A stretch of DNA of 57,202 bases from JAPKEZ01 sp047638975 (GCA_047638975.1 JBLINB010000005.1:1-57202), one strand, 5' to 3'; shown: positions 8,002 through 17,831, counted from the stretch's first letter. Numbers and translations: made by a program. Notes: generated by a model from the sequence alone, not told the origin.

Positions 8002-8550
8002 TCAATCTGAGCTGACATTCGTTATAACTCGGACCTTCGCCGGGCGCAGAATTTTGTTAGCCATGCGGTAACCGCGATTAAGCAACTCTAGCTGTGGCGC
8101 CTCTATCTCAAGGTCCTCTACAGTTTCAACAGCCTCATGCTTCTCTGGATCGAAAGCGTCACTGGCGGCAGGTGAGATAAACATTACCCCATGTGCGACA
8201 AAGACCATGTCAAGCGCTTGCTGAATGGCACTCATGCCGGTCAAGAAAGCTTCACCTTGTTCGGCTTCTTGAACGCTTTGTGGCACTGCATTTAGACCAA
8301 CCTCTAGGTAATCTGCAACGCGCATCAAATCATTGAGCAAACTTTCGAGCCGCAGGCGTACGCGCTCTTCTGTTTCGTCATGCATGCGTCTTCGCATGTT
8401 CTGAACGTCGGCTTGCGCACGTAAGAACTTGTCTTTGAAATACTCAAGGTCTTCGACGACCTCGATAACTTCTTCAACTACTTCAACGGTATCATTGGCA
8501 ACAGTTTCATCGGTTGCATCGTCTTTAATGTTATCTTTAGAGTCAGACAT
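8002..8550 (-). CDS. grpE: Nucleotide exchange factor GrpE
   Basis: Exchange factor that releases ADP from DnaK in the cytoplasmic Hsp70 cycle. The 182 residues comprise an acidic N-terminal tail (residues 1-36, rich in D, E and V) and a long coiled-coil helix (YFKDKFLRAQADVQNMRRRM, the GrpE hallmark). The beta-rich head ends in LLNRGYRMANKILRPAKVRV, where GYxxxxRxLRPAxVxV is the family signature. It follows dnaJ after two bases in the chaperone operon. No dnaK is in the window, so the partner Hsp70 is encoded elsewhere. Confidence 0.97.
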   Translation of the reverse strand: MSDSKDNIKDDATDETVANDTVEVVEEVIEVVEDLEYFKDKFLRAQADVQNMRRRMHDETEERVRLRLESLLNDLMRVADYLEVGLNAVPQSVQEAEQGEAFLTGMSAIQQALDMVFVAHGVMFISPAASDAFDPEKHEAVETVEDLEIEAPQLELLNRGYRMANKILRPAKVRVITNVSSD

Positions 8551-8552
8551 AA

Positions 8553-9641
8553 TTATTCGTTTTCCTTTTTGTTAAGTTTGTGTAACTCTTTTACTAAACT
8601 TTTCTCTTCGCGGCTAATCTTGGTTGGCACGCTAACGATTACACGTACGTGCAAATTGCCGCGGTTACCACCATGTAGTTTAGGTAAACCCTGCCCAGAT
8701 ATTCTGAACATTTTGCCAGTCGCCGTGCCAGCCGGGACCGTCATCTTGGCTTCATTATCAAGAGTCTTGACCACAATCTTGTCACCCAACACCGCTTGCA
8801 TCCAGGTGATCGGTACTTCTGTGAATAAGTCGCGTCCTTGACGAATAAAACCATCAAGACTACGTACGTTAACCTCGACGTATAAGTCGCCAGACGGGGC
8901 GTTGTTGCTGCCAGCTTCGCCTTGTCCGGTTAAACGTATTTGCGCGCCATCATCAATTCCGGCGGGGATGGTTACTGAGATTTCAGTGCGCTTCGCTTGA
9001 TGCCCAGTGCCACGGCATGTGCCACATGGCTTAGAGATCGTCTTACCACGCCCACTACAGCGCGGGCATTCGGCTTGACTTACGAAAAAGCCTTGGCGCT
9101 GTTGAACAACACCGTGTCCGCGACAGCCATCGCAAGTCTCAACTGTGCCACCTGGGGCAGCGCCAGACCCCGTACAGGTAGAGCAGCTTTCTTTACGTCG
9201 TAATGACAACGTGCGTTCTGCTCCATTTAAGACTTCAAGCAAAGAAATGTCAACACTGGCACGCAATGAGCGCCCAGCATGATTTTCTTGTGCGCGACCA
9301 CCGCCACCAAACATCGTCTCGAAGATAGATCCGCCGCCTCTGCCGCCACCAAAGATGTCGCCAAACTGGGAGAAAATATCGTTGAGGTCGACGTGTGGAC
9401 CACCGCCGCCGGGGCCACCGCCAACTCCGGCATGCCCGAACTGATCGTAGCGCGGACGCTTTTCTTTATCAGATAAAATCGAGTATGCCTCAGAGGCTTC
9501 TTTGAATTTTCCGTCAGCGCCTTCTTCTTTATTGCGGTCGGGATGATACTTTAAAGCCAGTTTGCGGTAAGCAGACTTGATGTCGGAGTCGCTCGCATCG
9601 CGGGCAACTCCGAGTGTTTCGTAATAATCGCGTTGACTCAT
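8553..9641 (-). CDS. dnaJ: Chaperone protein DnaJ (Hsp40)
   Basis: Co-chaperone that delivers unfolded substrates to DnaK and stimulates its ATPase. The 362-residue protein has the complete type I layout. The J domain has HPD at residues 33-35 inside YHPDRN, followed by a Gly-rich linker (GGGPGGGGP onward). The zinc finger has four CxxCxGxG repeats (CSTCTGSG, CDGCRGHG, CPRCSGRG, CGTCRGTG). The C-terminal substrate-binding domain contains ITWMQAVLGDKIVV. It starts one base after the groEL2 stop codon and ends two bases before grpE. There is no Shine-Dalgarno motif before the ATG, so translational coupling is likely. Confidence 0.97.
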   Translation of the reverse strand: MSQRDYYETLGVARDASDSDIKSAYRKLALKYHPDRNKEEGADGKFKEASEAYSILSDKEKRPRYDQFGHAGVGGGPGGGGPHVDLNDIFSQFGDIFGGGRGGGSIFETMFGGGGRAQENHAGRSLRASVDISLLEVLNGAERTLSLRRKESCSTCTGSGAAPGGTVETCDGCRGHGVVQQRQGFFVSQAECPRCSGRGKTISKPCGTCRGTGHQAKRTEISVTIPAGIDDGAQIRLTGQGEAGSNNAPSGDLYVEVNVRSLDGFIRQGRDLFTEVPITWMQAVLGDKIVVKTLDNEAKMTVPAGTATGKMFRISGQGLPKLHGGNRGNLHVRVIVSVPTKISREEKSLVKELHKLNKKENE

Positions 9642-9642
9642 A

Positions 9643-11238
9643 CTATGAACTATCTTTGTCGCTGACTACATCAGTGACTAAGGTGTTGGTTATTAAAATC
9701 AAACCGGCGATAGACCCTGCATTAATTAGAGCGCAGCGCACCACTTTGGTTGGGTCGATAATGCCGGCGCGACCAAGATCGCAGTACTTATTCTTAAGTG
9801 CGTCAAAACCGTGCCATCCTTCTGTTAGCAGTACATCTTCGACGACTACATTACCATCAAAACCAGCATTGTCGGCAATCATACGTGTTGGCGAGCTAAG
9901 CGCTGCCATCACGATATCGACACCAAACTTTTCATCGCCACGCGCCTTTTTACGGATGGCCTTTACTGCCGGTATTGCACGCAGTAGGGCAGTGCCACCA
10001 CCTGGAACGATACCTTCAGCTTTAGCTGCGCGTGTTGCGTGCAACGCATCTTCAACACGATGCTTGCGCTGCTTCAATTCTGCTTCGGTAGCGCCACCGA
10101 CTTTGACTACTGCAACACCACCGGCGATGCGTGCTAAGCGTTCGCGTAGCTTTTCAGTGTCGTAAGTAGATGTAGAGCGTTCGATTTGCACTTCGATTTG
10201 TGATGTGCGGTCTTTTACAGATTTCTTTTTGCCTGCTCCGCCAATCAAAATACAGCGTTCTTTTTCAACGCGGACTTTCTTTACAGCACCGAGGTCTTCG
10301 AGTCCGATGTCGCTTAAGCTAGTGCCCGTATCTTTCATGATGGCATTGGCGCCAGTGACGATTGCGATGTCTTCGAGCATCGCTTTACGACGATCACCAA
10401 AACCAGGAGCTTTAACAGCTACCACATTCATGATGCCACGCATTTTGTTAACCACTAAGGCGGCTAATGCTTCGCCATCGATATCTTCGGCGATAATTAG
10501 CAACGGCTTGCCGGTAGGGGCCACTTGCTCTAGCAAAGGTAAAAACTCTTGGAGGTTCGAAATCTTGCCTTCGTGTATCAAAACAAGAGCTGATTCAAAT
10601 TCAGCAACCATCTTGGCAGTGTCAGTGACGAAGTACGGAGACAAATAACCTTTGTCAAAGTTCATGCCATCGACTATCTCTAGAGTCGTCTCAAGACCAT
10701 CGCCTTCTTCGATAGTGATGACTCCGTTGTCGCCAACCTTTTCAACAGCGTCGGCTAAGATGTCGCCAATCACAGTGTCTTGGTTTGCTGAAATCGCACC
10801 AACGCGCGCGATGTCTTTGCGGCCAGACACCTCTTTGCTTAAATCGTTGATCGCTTCGACGGCAGCTTTGATTGCGCTATCAATACCACGACGCAATAAA
10901 ATCGGAGATGCTCCGGATGCCATATGGCGTAAGCCCTGGCGCACGAAGTCTGCTGCCAATACTGTAGCAGTGGTCGTGCCATCACCAGCTTGGTCGTTAG
11001 TCTTTGAAGCCACCTCGCGAACTAATTTCGCTCCGAGGTTTTCAAAGGGATCAACTAGATCGACATCTTTAGCAACCGACACACCGTCTTTAGTGATTAT
11101 GGGTGCGCCAAAAGACTTTTCAAGAATTACATTGCGACCGCATGGTCCCAATGTAACGGACACCGTGTGAGCAAGGGTTTCGATACCGGCAAAAAGTTTT
11201 TCGCGTGCGCTATCGTCAAAAATTATTTGTTTAGCCAT
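9643..11238 (-). CDS. groEL: Chaperonin GroEL, second copy (closer to canonical)
   Basis: 60-kDa chaperonin subunit that folds proteins inside a GroES-capped double ring using ATP. The 531 residues show TLGPCGRNVILEKSFGAP, ITKDGVSVAKD, QAGDGTTTATVLA (ATP and magnesium binding), GYLSPYFVTD and LLIIAEDIDGEALAALVVNKM in the apical domain. AVKAPGFGDRRKAML and RVEDALHATRAA (the catalytic Asp region) follow. The apical GroES-contact stretch is close to that of E. coli. Unusually, the C-terminus stops at VVSDKDSS without the Gly-Gly-Met tail that lines the cavity of typical GroEL. It lies between groES (8 bases) and dnaJ (1 base). Together with the copy at 11.6-13.2 kb it sandwiches groES. Confidence 0.97.
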   Translation of the reverse strand: MAKQIIFDDSAREKLFAGIETLAHTVSVTLGPCGRNVILEKSFGAPIITKDGVSVAKDVDLVDPFENLGAKLVREVASKTNDQAGDGTTTATVLAADFVRQGLRHMASGASPILLRRGIDSAIKAAVEAINDLSKEVSGRKDIARVGAISANQDTVIGDILADAVEKVGDNGVITIEEGDGLETTLEIVDGMNFDKGYLSPYFVTDTAKMVAEFESALVLIHEGKISNLQEFLPLLEQVAPTGKPLLIIAEDIDGEALAALVVNKMRGIMNVVAVKAPGFGDRRKAMLEDIAIVTGANAIMKDTGTSLSDIGLEDLGAVKKVRVEKERCILIGGAGKKKSVKDRTSQIEVQIERSTSTYDTEKLRERLARIAGGVAVVKVGGATEAELKQRKHRVEDALHATRAAKAEGIVPGGGTALLRAIPAVKAIRKKARGDEKFGVDIVMAALSSPTRMIADNAGFDGNVVVEDVLLTEGWHGFDALKNKYCDLGRAGIIDPTKVVRCALINAGSIAGLILITNTLVTDVVSDKDSS

Positions 11239-11246
11239 GATTTAGA

Positions 11247-11552
11247 TTAGTTGTTGATGATGGCAAGGATTTCGCTAGAGCGAACGATTAAAAATTCGCT
11301 ACCGCCAACTTCAATTTTTGAACCAGCGTATTTGGCGTAGACCACTTGGTCACCGACTTTCACTGTAGATTCTTCGCGAGAACCATCGGCTTTGGACTTG
11401 CCAGCGCCAATCGCTAGTACTTCGCCGCGCAAGGGTGCCTCGCTAGCACTGGTTGGTAGTAGGATGCCTGCTGCAGAAACAGTTTCAGCTGCTGCCGGCT
11501 CGATAAGAACCCGATCTTCGATGGGGGTGAATGCTATTTTGGTTTTAGCCAT
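11247..11552 (-). CDS. groES: Co-chaperonin GroES
   Basis: 10-kDa heptameric lid of the GroEL cage. The 101-residue sequence contains FTPIEDRVLIEPAAAE, the mobile-loop region TVSAAGILLPTSAS and the beta-barrel segment GEVLAIGAGK. VKVGDQVVYAKYAGSKIEV follows, and the end reads LIVRSSEILAIIN. The mobile loop is Ala-rich and still has the IL(L) hydrophobic triplet that docks on GroEL. It lies between the two groEL genes with gaps of two and eight bases, so all three should be made together; which GroEL it serves, or whether it serves both, cannot be read from the sequence. Confidence 0.97.
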   Translation of the reverse strand: MAKTKIAFTPIEDRVLIEPAAAETVSAAGILLPTSASEAPLRGEVLAIGAGKSKADGSREESTVKVGDQVVYAKYAGSKIEVGGSEFLIVRSSEILAIINN

Positions 11553-11554
11553 GA

Positions 11555-13180
<1,626 letters not shown>

Positions 13181-13212
13181 GATTTTCTGGGGAAAGTGAA
13201 GAATCTCACTGA

Positions 13213-13230
13213 TTTGTTGTATACAGCAAA
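13213..13230. promoter_or_regulatory. Imperfect 18-bp palindrome upstream of groEL1
   Basis: TTTGTTGTATACAGCAAA reads almost the same on both strands: only the fifth pair in from each end is mismatched (T opposite G), around a perfect TGTATACA core. It overlaps the -12 part of the predicted sigma-54 element and the expected transcription start. It could be an operator for a repressor. It does not match CIRCE. Functional role unproven. Confidence 0.35.
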
Positions 13231-13240
13231 ACTAGTGCCA
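13225..13240 (-). promoter_or_regulatory. Sigma-54-like -24/-12 promoter for the groE-dnaJ-grpE operon
   Basis: On the minus strand the sequence reads TGGCAC, five bases, TTGCT (13240 to 13225), with GG and GC separated by exactly 10 bases as required for RpoN promoters. The predicted transcription start near 13214 leaves a leader of about 35 bases before groEL1. No convincing sigma-70 pair at 16-18 bp spacing was found in the same gap. RpoN promoters need an upstream activator site, which I could not identify; the activator could bind within or beyond the divergent gene. Confidence 0.4.
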
Positions 13241-13295
13241 ACATTCCAACAACAAAGGGGGCGGATTTTACTATCATTACTGCCGAATTGGCATA

Positions 13296-14408
13296 ATGAA
13301 TCTACTAATCTCTGCACTGCTGTCGATTTTGGCACAAACAACTGCTGTCGAGCCTAGCTCTCGCGGCTTGACTGAGCGCGTGTGGTTTGCCGGAAGTGCA
13401 GCGAGTGCGACAGTCTCTCTCGAAGATATCAAATGCGAGAATGCTTTATTTTCTTCCACGCCAGATTTAGGAGAGTGGCTGCAAATTGACTTTGCCCGTG
13501 ACGCTCAGTTTCCGCCGCCACTGCCGCAGCTTTATCTATACCTGCAGCAGTCATCACGCCTTGCCGGAACTCCGGTTAGTAGTGACGGAGATTCCATCCG
13601 CTGGATGATGAGCAGCGGCGTGGTGCTCGATATAAAATTACGGCATGTGATAGCGATTGCGGGCAACAATTTCGTTTCCTCGCAACTCGAGACCGACCGT
13701 TTGCGTTTACAAACATCCTCGGCCGTCATTGACGAGCTTGACGGCTTTTTCTTAGAGATGAGCGAGGGTAAATTTAAATTCGAAACATCCTCGTCGGTAT
13801 TAGAAATTTCTTATCAAAAATTACTTGAGCTGAGATTTATGCAGGAGGCAAATACCTCGGAAGAGTTTCCGGCACAGGTGTATTTGTCAGACGGATCTAG
13901 GTTGGCTGCTAAGCCGGTCGCGATGGATGAAGAACATTTAATCTTCGATGCGCTATGGCAATCAGGATTTCAAGTAGAGCTGCAATCACTGTCGAAAATA
14001 ACCCGCATCTCGACAGCGTTTTTGACTTTCTCTCAAGCGCTACAAAGCACTAGCATCGATCACCACGACATGCGTATCGCTAACCGCAGCTTTAGTCGCG
14101 GATGGCCGCAAACCCCACAAACCGAAGTGGTCATTAAATGCTCTCAAGACGGTTTATTGTCCATTTGGTGCGGTATTGACGATGAAGTGGCTGGCTTTCG
14201 CGAGCCGAGCCCAATGACGTTTTTGCAAAGTATAAATGGCAAACTAGCTCAACAGTCTTCAGTATCTACTGTTGGTGAGCAAGCTAAATTATTGCGCCTA
14301 AAAGTCAAGGCTGGCGACGAAATAAAGTTACACACGAAAGCATTGTTCGACACGCTCGCTGGGGCACATGGCGCGTGGTGCGATCCTGTTTTTATTCCAC
14401 TTTATTAG
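13296..14408 (+). CDS. Secreted protein with NPCBM-like C-terminal domain
   Basis: A 370-residue protein with a signal peptide (MNLLISALLSILAQTTA). The C-terminal 110 residues resemble the NPCBM/NEW2 carbohydrate-binding-module-associated fold. It has a WCGIDDEVAGFREPSPMTFLQ strand region, then LRLKVKAGDEIKLHTKALFD, and the closing GAHGAWCDPVFI, similar to the HxxWxDP end of that family. The middle holds two short repeats of an LYLQQSSRLAG / VYLSDGSRLAAKPV type, as seen in planctomycete proteins that describe a property, its default and a switch. Function unknown; export and perhaps binding of sugars or cell wall are inferred. It diverges from groEL1 across 115 bases, and its last 17 bases overlap the convergent GGDEF gene. 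Confidence 0.6.
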   Translation: MNLLISALLSILAQTTAVEPSSRGLTERVWFAGSAASATVSLEDIKCENALFSSTPDLGEWLQIDFARDAQFPPPLPQLYLYLQQSSRLAGTPVSSDGDSIRWMMSSGVVLDIKLRHVIAIAGNNFVSSQLETDRLRLQTSSAVIDELDGFFLEMSEGKFKFETSSSVLEISYQKLLELRFMQEANTSEEFPAQVYLSDGSRLAAKPVAMDEEHLIFDALWQSGFQVELQSLSKITRISTAFLTFSQALQSTSIDHHDMRIANRSFSRGWPQTPQTEVVIKCSQDGLLSIWCGIDDEVAGFREPSPMTFLQSINGKLAQQSSVSTVGEQAKLLRLKVKAGDEIKLHTKALFDTLAGAHGAWCDPVFIPLY

Positions 14409-15390
14409 AGGAACCATGGCAAATGACTTGGCGCGTGCTATGGTCATAAAAAGCGATACGGTTTTTGCCAAACTGTTTAGAAACTTTAAGAGCCTCGTTT
14501 GCTTGCAAGAATAACTGGCGCGAATCGCGACCGCCGAACTTATTGGTTGTTGCAACCCCGACTGAGGCACGTAATTGCGAGATATCCCCGTCGTCTACGG
14601 CCGGGTTCTTACGCAAAGAATCTTGAAAACGTTTGGCTACCATCAGTGCTTCTTCAATAGTCGTGGCCGGCAAAATTAGTGCAAATTCATCGCCGCCAAT
14701 ACGCGCAGCGATGTCAATATTTCTGACGCTTTGGCGTAAAACATGCGCTACCGTTTTAAGTGCTAGATCTCCGAACTCATAAGAGTTGTCGTCATTAATG
14801 CGTTTGAAGTCGTCAAGGTCAATGAGCAGCAGCGCCAGTGGGCTGCCGTGGCGAGTGCTGCGTTCGAACTCTTCGCGTAAGCGTTGGCGAAAGTGACGGT
14901 CGTTGAATAAATCCGTTTTGTGATCGGTTACAAGTTGGCTCTCTAACTTGCTAGTGTGCTGGCTTGCAGCGGCGGCAATACTGCTAAGGCGTAACAGATT
15001 ATTGAGCCTGGCGCCGATTTCTGAATGCTCAGACCTGGCAGCCACCCAATCAGCGATTGCGACAGAACCTGTGAACAGGCTGGATACTCCTCCTGAGATG
15101 GATGAGCGCCATGGCATCACTAGCCACGGAATTTGCTGATGTGGACTAAGCAGTGGTAGAATACATTGCCATTCGATACCGTCGCGCTTTAGAGTAAGCG
15201 GTAGCACAATGGCAGCGCCTATCTCTTTACTTAACAGTAACTTAGAGTCGTCAATGTTGGTGGATACCTGAACTTCCCAGCCATGGCTGTGTAGCCAATC
15301 AGGTAAACCATTGAGGTCGTCTCCTCTATGGTTTAGAATTGCCAAAATATTACGTTCTTTTGGAGGGCGGTGTTGGCTATCGAGCATCAT
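14392..15390 (-). CDS. Diguanylate cyclase (GGDEF) with degenerate receiver-like N-terminus
   Basis: Makes cyclic di-GMP from two GTP. The C-terminal domain has DHKTDLFNDRHFRQRL at its entry, LLIDLDDFKRIND with metal-binding Asp, and an active-site loop IGGDEFA at residues 232-236. The product-inhibition I-site RNID (residues 223-226) lies exactly five residues before GGDEF, so feedback inhibition is expected. The first 140 residues are about the size of a response-regulator receiver (ILAILNHRGDDLNGLPDWLHSHGWEV) but lack a clear phospho-acceptor layout, so it may be a pseudo-receiver. No membrane segment, so cytoplasmic. ATG 15390 or 15387 are both possible. It diverges from rpsB across 185 bases that contain a perfect 14-bp palindrome. 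Confidence 0.9.
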   Translation of the reverse strand: MMLDSQHRPPKERNILAILNHRGDDLNGLPDWLHSHGWEVQVSTNIDDSKLLLSKEIGAAIVLPLTLKRDGIEWQCILPLLSPHQQIPWLVMPWRSSISGGVSSLFTGSVAIADWVAARSEHSEIGARLNNLLRLSSIAAAASQHTSKLESQLVTDHKTDLFNDRHFRQRLREEFERSTRHGSPLALLLIDLDDFKRINDDNSYEFGDLALKTVAHVLRQSVRNIDIAARIGGDEFALILPATTIEEALMVAKRFQDSLRKNPAVDDGDISQLRASVGVATTNKFGGRDSRQLFLQANEALKVSKQFGKNRIAFYDHSTRQVICHGSSNKVE

Positions 15391-15438
15391 TCAGTTCTTG
15401 ACTATAAACAATACCACTATATTAGGACTTTGCTTTTG

Positions 15439-15452
15439 TAAATACGTATTTA
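15439..15452. promoter_or_regulatory. Perfect 14-bp palindrome between GGDEF gene and rpsB
   Basis: TAAATACGTATTTA is a perfect inverted repeat, 13 bases before the rpsB -35 element and about 50 bases before the GGDEF gene start. It could be an operator for either gene or simply AT-rich promoter sequence. No family of regulator is recognised from it. Confidence 0.3.
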
Positions 15453-15465
15453 TCTACAGTTAGCA

Positions 15466-15493
15466 TTGACTGTTGGTGATGTTTCTGTAAAAT
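15466..15493 (+). promoter_or_regulatory. Sigma-70-type promoter of the rpsB-tsf-pyrH-frr operon
   Basis: TTGACT (15466-15471) and TAAAAT (15488-15493) are 16 bases apart, each matching consensus at five of six positions. The expected transcription start near 15500 leaves a leader of about 75 bases before rpsB. Confidence 0.65.
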
Positions 15494-15510
15494 ATGCGGC
15501 TCAACTTCAG

Positions 15511-15549
15511 CGAGAGCTATCGATAGTTCTCGTTTCAGGCAAATTGCCT
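15511..15549 (+). promoter_or_regulatory. rpsB leader with two consecutive hairpins (candidate S2 autoregulatory element)
   Basis: Hairpin 1 (15511-15532) pairs CGAGAGCTA with TAGTTCTCG, nine pairs including one G-U, closed by a TCGA loop. Hairpin 2 (15537-15549) pairs AGGCA with TGCCT around AAT. The start codon follows 26 bases later after an A/T-only stretch without a Shine-Dalgarno motif. S2 feedback on its own leader is known in other bacteria; that this RNA does so is inference. Confidence 0.4.
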
Positions 15550-15575
15550 AATACTTTAAAGAATAATAATAATAC

Positions 15576-16487
15576 ATGTCTGACCTCTCTGTACAGGCTT
15601 TAATTGATTCCGGTGCTCACATCGGTTGTCGCGTCGGGCGTTGGAATCCGAAAATGGCTCCATATATCCTCGAGTCACGTAATCGCATCCACATCATCGA
15701 CCTTACGCAAACTATCCGCGGCTTGCTGCGGGCAAAGCATTTCCTGAAGCAGATTGTTTCTGAAGGTAACGATGTCTTGTTAGTAGGAACAAAGCTGCAG
15801 CTGTCTGGTGAGTTGGCAAAGATAAACGCTTCTACTGGTATGCCTTACGTAGAAGACCGCTGGATTGGTGGTACGCTTACTAACTACGAAGTTATTGGTT
15901 CACGTATTGCTTATCTAGAAGAGCTCGAGGCCCAAGAAGAAGAAGGCCACCTTGACACTCTAACCAAGAAAGAGGCTGCACGTTTTATGCGCGAGAAGCG
16001 CAAAGTTTACCGCAACCTTAACGGTATCCGTAGCATGAATCGCATCCCTGGTGCGATGGTTGTTATCGATCCTAAAACAGAGATGAAAGCAGTTGCTGAA
16101 GCTAAAAAGATGGGTGTACCTGTTATCGGTATCATCGATACAGATGGCGACCCTGATGTTTGCGATTTGATTATCCCAGCTAACGACGACGCGATTCGTT
16201 CAGTAGCAATGATCATGTCACACTTGGCTGATGGCATCAACGCTGGTAAAGAAGTACGTGCTGAGAAGGGCGTAGCAAATCCACAAGATGCTGGAAACAA
16301 TGCACAGCCTGTTGGCAAAGGTGCTCCAGTACCACGTCCAAGCGCTAAAGGTGGCCGTCGCCGCCCAACTCGCAAAGACTTGCAAGCAGCAAATCAACAG
16401 GTTGAGATTAAGTCCATCCCTGTTGGCGATGCAGCCGCTCCAGAGGTCGCTCCAGAGGCGGCTCCAGTTGACAAGACAGATAGCTAA
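15576..16487 (+). CDS. rpsB: 30S ribosomal protein S2, with long C-terminal extension
   Basis: Small-subunit ribosomal protein needed to bind S1 and complete the 30S platform. Seen: DSGAHIGCRVGRWNPKMAPYI near the start, LLVGTKLQ, YVEDRWIGGTLTNYEVI and the end-of-domain IPANDDAIRSVAMIM. The core is about 230 residues. A further 70 residues rich in Ala, Pro, Arg and Lys (GAPVPRPSAKGGRRRPTRKD and an APEVAPEAAP repeat) extend the protein to 303, longer than the usual 240-260. Position 1 of the conserved rpsB-tsf-pyrH-frr order. Translation starts at ATG 15576 without a visible Shine-Dalgarno sequence. Confidence 0.98.
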   Translation: MSDLSVQALIDSGAHIGCRVGRWNPKMAPYILESRNRIHIIDLTQTIRGLLRAKHFLKQIVSEGNDVLLVGTKLQLSGELAKINASTGMPYVEDRWIGGTLTNYEVIGSRIAYLEELEAQEEEGHLDTLTKKEAARFMREKRKVYRNLNGIRSMNRIPGAMVVIDPKTEMKAVAEAKKMGVPVIGIIDTDGDPDVCDLIIPANDDAIRSVAMIMSHLADGINAGKEVRAEKGVANPQDAGNNAQPVGKGAPVPRPSAKGGRRRPTRKDLQAANQQVEIKSIPVGDAAAPEVAPEAAPVDKTDS

Positions 16488-16492
16488 ATAAG

Positions 16493-17089
16493 ATGACAAT
16501 TACTGCAAAAGATGTCGCCTCATTGCGCGGCAAAACCGGTGCTGGCATGATGGATTGCAAAAAAGCACTCACAGAAGCTGGTGGCGACGAGTCTAAGGCT
16601 ATCGAATTACTCCGTCAAAAGGGTATCGAGTCTGCTGGCAAAAAGGCCGGACGCGAAACTAGCGAAGGACGCGTTCACACTTACATTCACCACAACTTTA
16701 AGATTGGTGCAATGATTAAGTTGTCTTGTGAAACAGACTTTGTCTCTCGTGGCGACGCTTTCGCGGAACTATGCGGCGACATCTGTATGCACATCGCTGC
16801 GACTTACCCAACACCAATGGGAGTAACAGCCGCAGACATACCTGCCGAGATAGTCGCTGAAGAGCGCCGTATTTTGATGGGTAACGACGACATGGCTAAC
16901 AAGCCAGAGAACATCAAAGAGAAGATCATTGATGGTCGCATCCAGAAATTCGTTGAAGAGCGCGCATTGCTCGAGCAAGAATTCATTAAAGATCCATCTA
17001 TGACAGTAGGCGAGCTTATTAAAGCTGCTTCTGGCAAGCTTGGTGAAAACATGATTCTCGAAGAGTTCGTTCGTTTCGAAATTTCTTAG
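16493..17089 (+). CDS. tsf: Elongation factor Ts (short form)
   Basis: Guanine nucleotide exchange factor for EF-Tu. The N-terminal UBA-like domain (VASLRGKTGAGMMDCKKALTEAGGDESKAIELL) is followed by the TDFVSRGDAFAEL motif whose residues insert into the EF-Tu nucleotide site. At 198 residues it is the short form with one core subdomain, as in Thermus and several other phyla, compared with about 280 in E. coli. It lies five bases after rpsB and ends 19 bases before pyrH. Confidence 0.97.
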   Translation: MTITAKDVASLRGKTGAGMMDCKKALTEAGGDESKAIELLRQKGIESAGKKAGRETSEGRVHTYIHHNFKIGAMIKLSCETDFVSRGDAFAELCGDICMHIAATYPTPMGVTAADIPAEIVAEERRILMGNDDMANKPENIKEKIIDGRIQKFVEERALLEQEFIKDPSMTVGELIKAASGKLGENMILEEFVRFEIS

Positions 17090-17108
17090 ACACCTAACGC
17101 CATATAGC

Positions 17109-17831
17109 TTGAATCAACCACAAGACACACCGCGACGCCTGCTTTTGAAGGTTAGTGGTGAAGGCTTTTCACGCGACGGAGAAACAGGCCTTGATACTGA
17201 ACGTGTCAAAATGTTAGCCGGTCAGTTGCGTCAGTTAACATCGCAAGGTGTGCAAGTGGCATGTGTGATTGGTGGCGGCAATATTTTGCGTGGCGAACAA
17301 TCCGAGTCTCTCGGAATAGCTCGTGCCACAGCAGATTATATGGGAATGCTTGCAACCGTTATTAATGGTTTGTCATTGTCCGATGCTCTCGAGTCCAATG
17401 GCGTCTCAACGCGTGTTATGTCGGCTATCGATGTGCACAAAGTTTGCGAGCCGTTTATCCGCCGTCGTGCTATCCGCCACCTTGAAAAAGGACGCGTAGT
17501 CGTATTAGTCGGAGGCTTAGGTAGTCCTTATTTCACCACCGATACAGCTGCAGCTCAGCGGGCGATCGAATTAGATTGCAATATGTTGTTGAAAGCGACG
17601 ATGGTCGATGGGGTTTACGATAAAGACCCAAATAAGTTTGATGATGCCGTGAAACATGATAGCTTGACCTTTGACGAAGTCTTAAACAACAAACTTCAAG
17701 TAATGGACCAAACAGCCTTTACTCTGTGTCGCGAGCATAATCTTCCTATAACGGTATTCGATATGTTGGCTAAAGGCGGTCTCGTAGAAGCTGCTCTCGG
17801 CGACAAAATAGGCACTCTAATACATAATTAA
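17109..17831 (+). CDS. pyrH: UMP kinase
   Basis: Phosphorylates UMP to UDP in pyrimidine nucleotide synthesis; hexameric amino-acid-kinase fold, cytoplasmic. Seen: RLLLKVSGEGF at the N-terminus, CVIGGGNILRG, ADYMGMLATVINGLSL, VLVGGLGSPYFTTDTAAAQRA, LLKATMVDGVYDKDP and ITVFDM, all standard for PyrH. The start is TTG at 17109: it precedes the conserved RLLLKVSGE by about 9 residues, and no in-frame ATG exists between the tsf stop and that motif. The 240 residues are normal. Third gene of the operon; one base separates it from frr. Confidence 0.97.
   Translation: MNQPQDTPRRLLLKVSGEGFSRDGETGLDTERVKMLAGQLRQLTSQGVQVACVIGGGNILRGEQSESLGIARATADYMGMLATVINGLSLSDALESNGVSTRVMSAIDVHKVCEPFIRRRAIRHLEKGRVVVLVGGLGSPYFTTDTAAAQRAIELDCNMLLKATMVDGVYDKDPNKFDDAVKHDSLTFDEVLNNKLQVMDQTAFTLCREHNLPITVFDMLAKGGLVEAALGDKIGTLIHN

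Noticed and set aside
13181..13295. CIRCE element (TTAGCACTC-N9-GAGTGCTAA) before groEL1.
   Set aside because: No match to either arm was found; the palindrome there has a different sequence and length.
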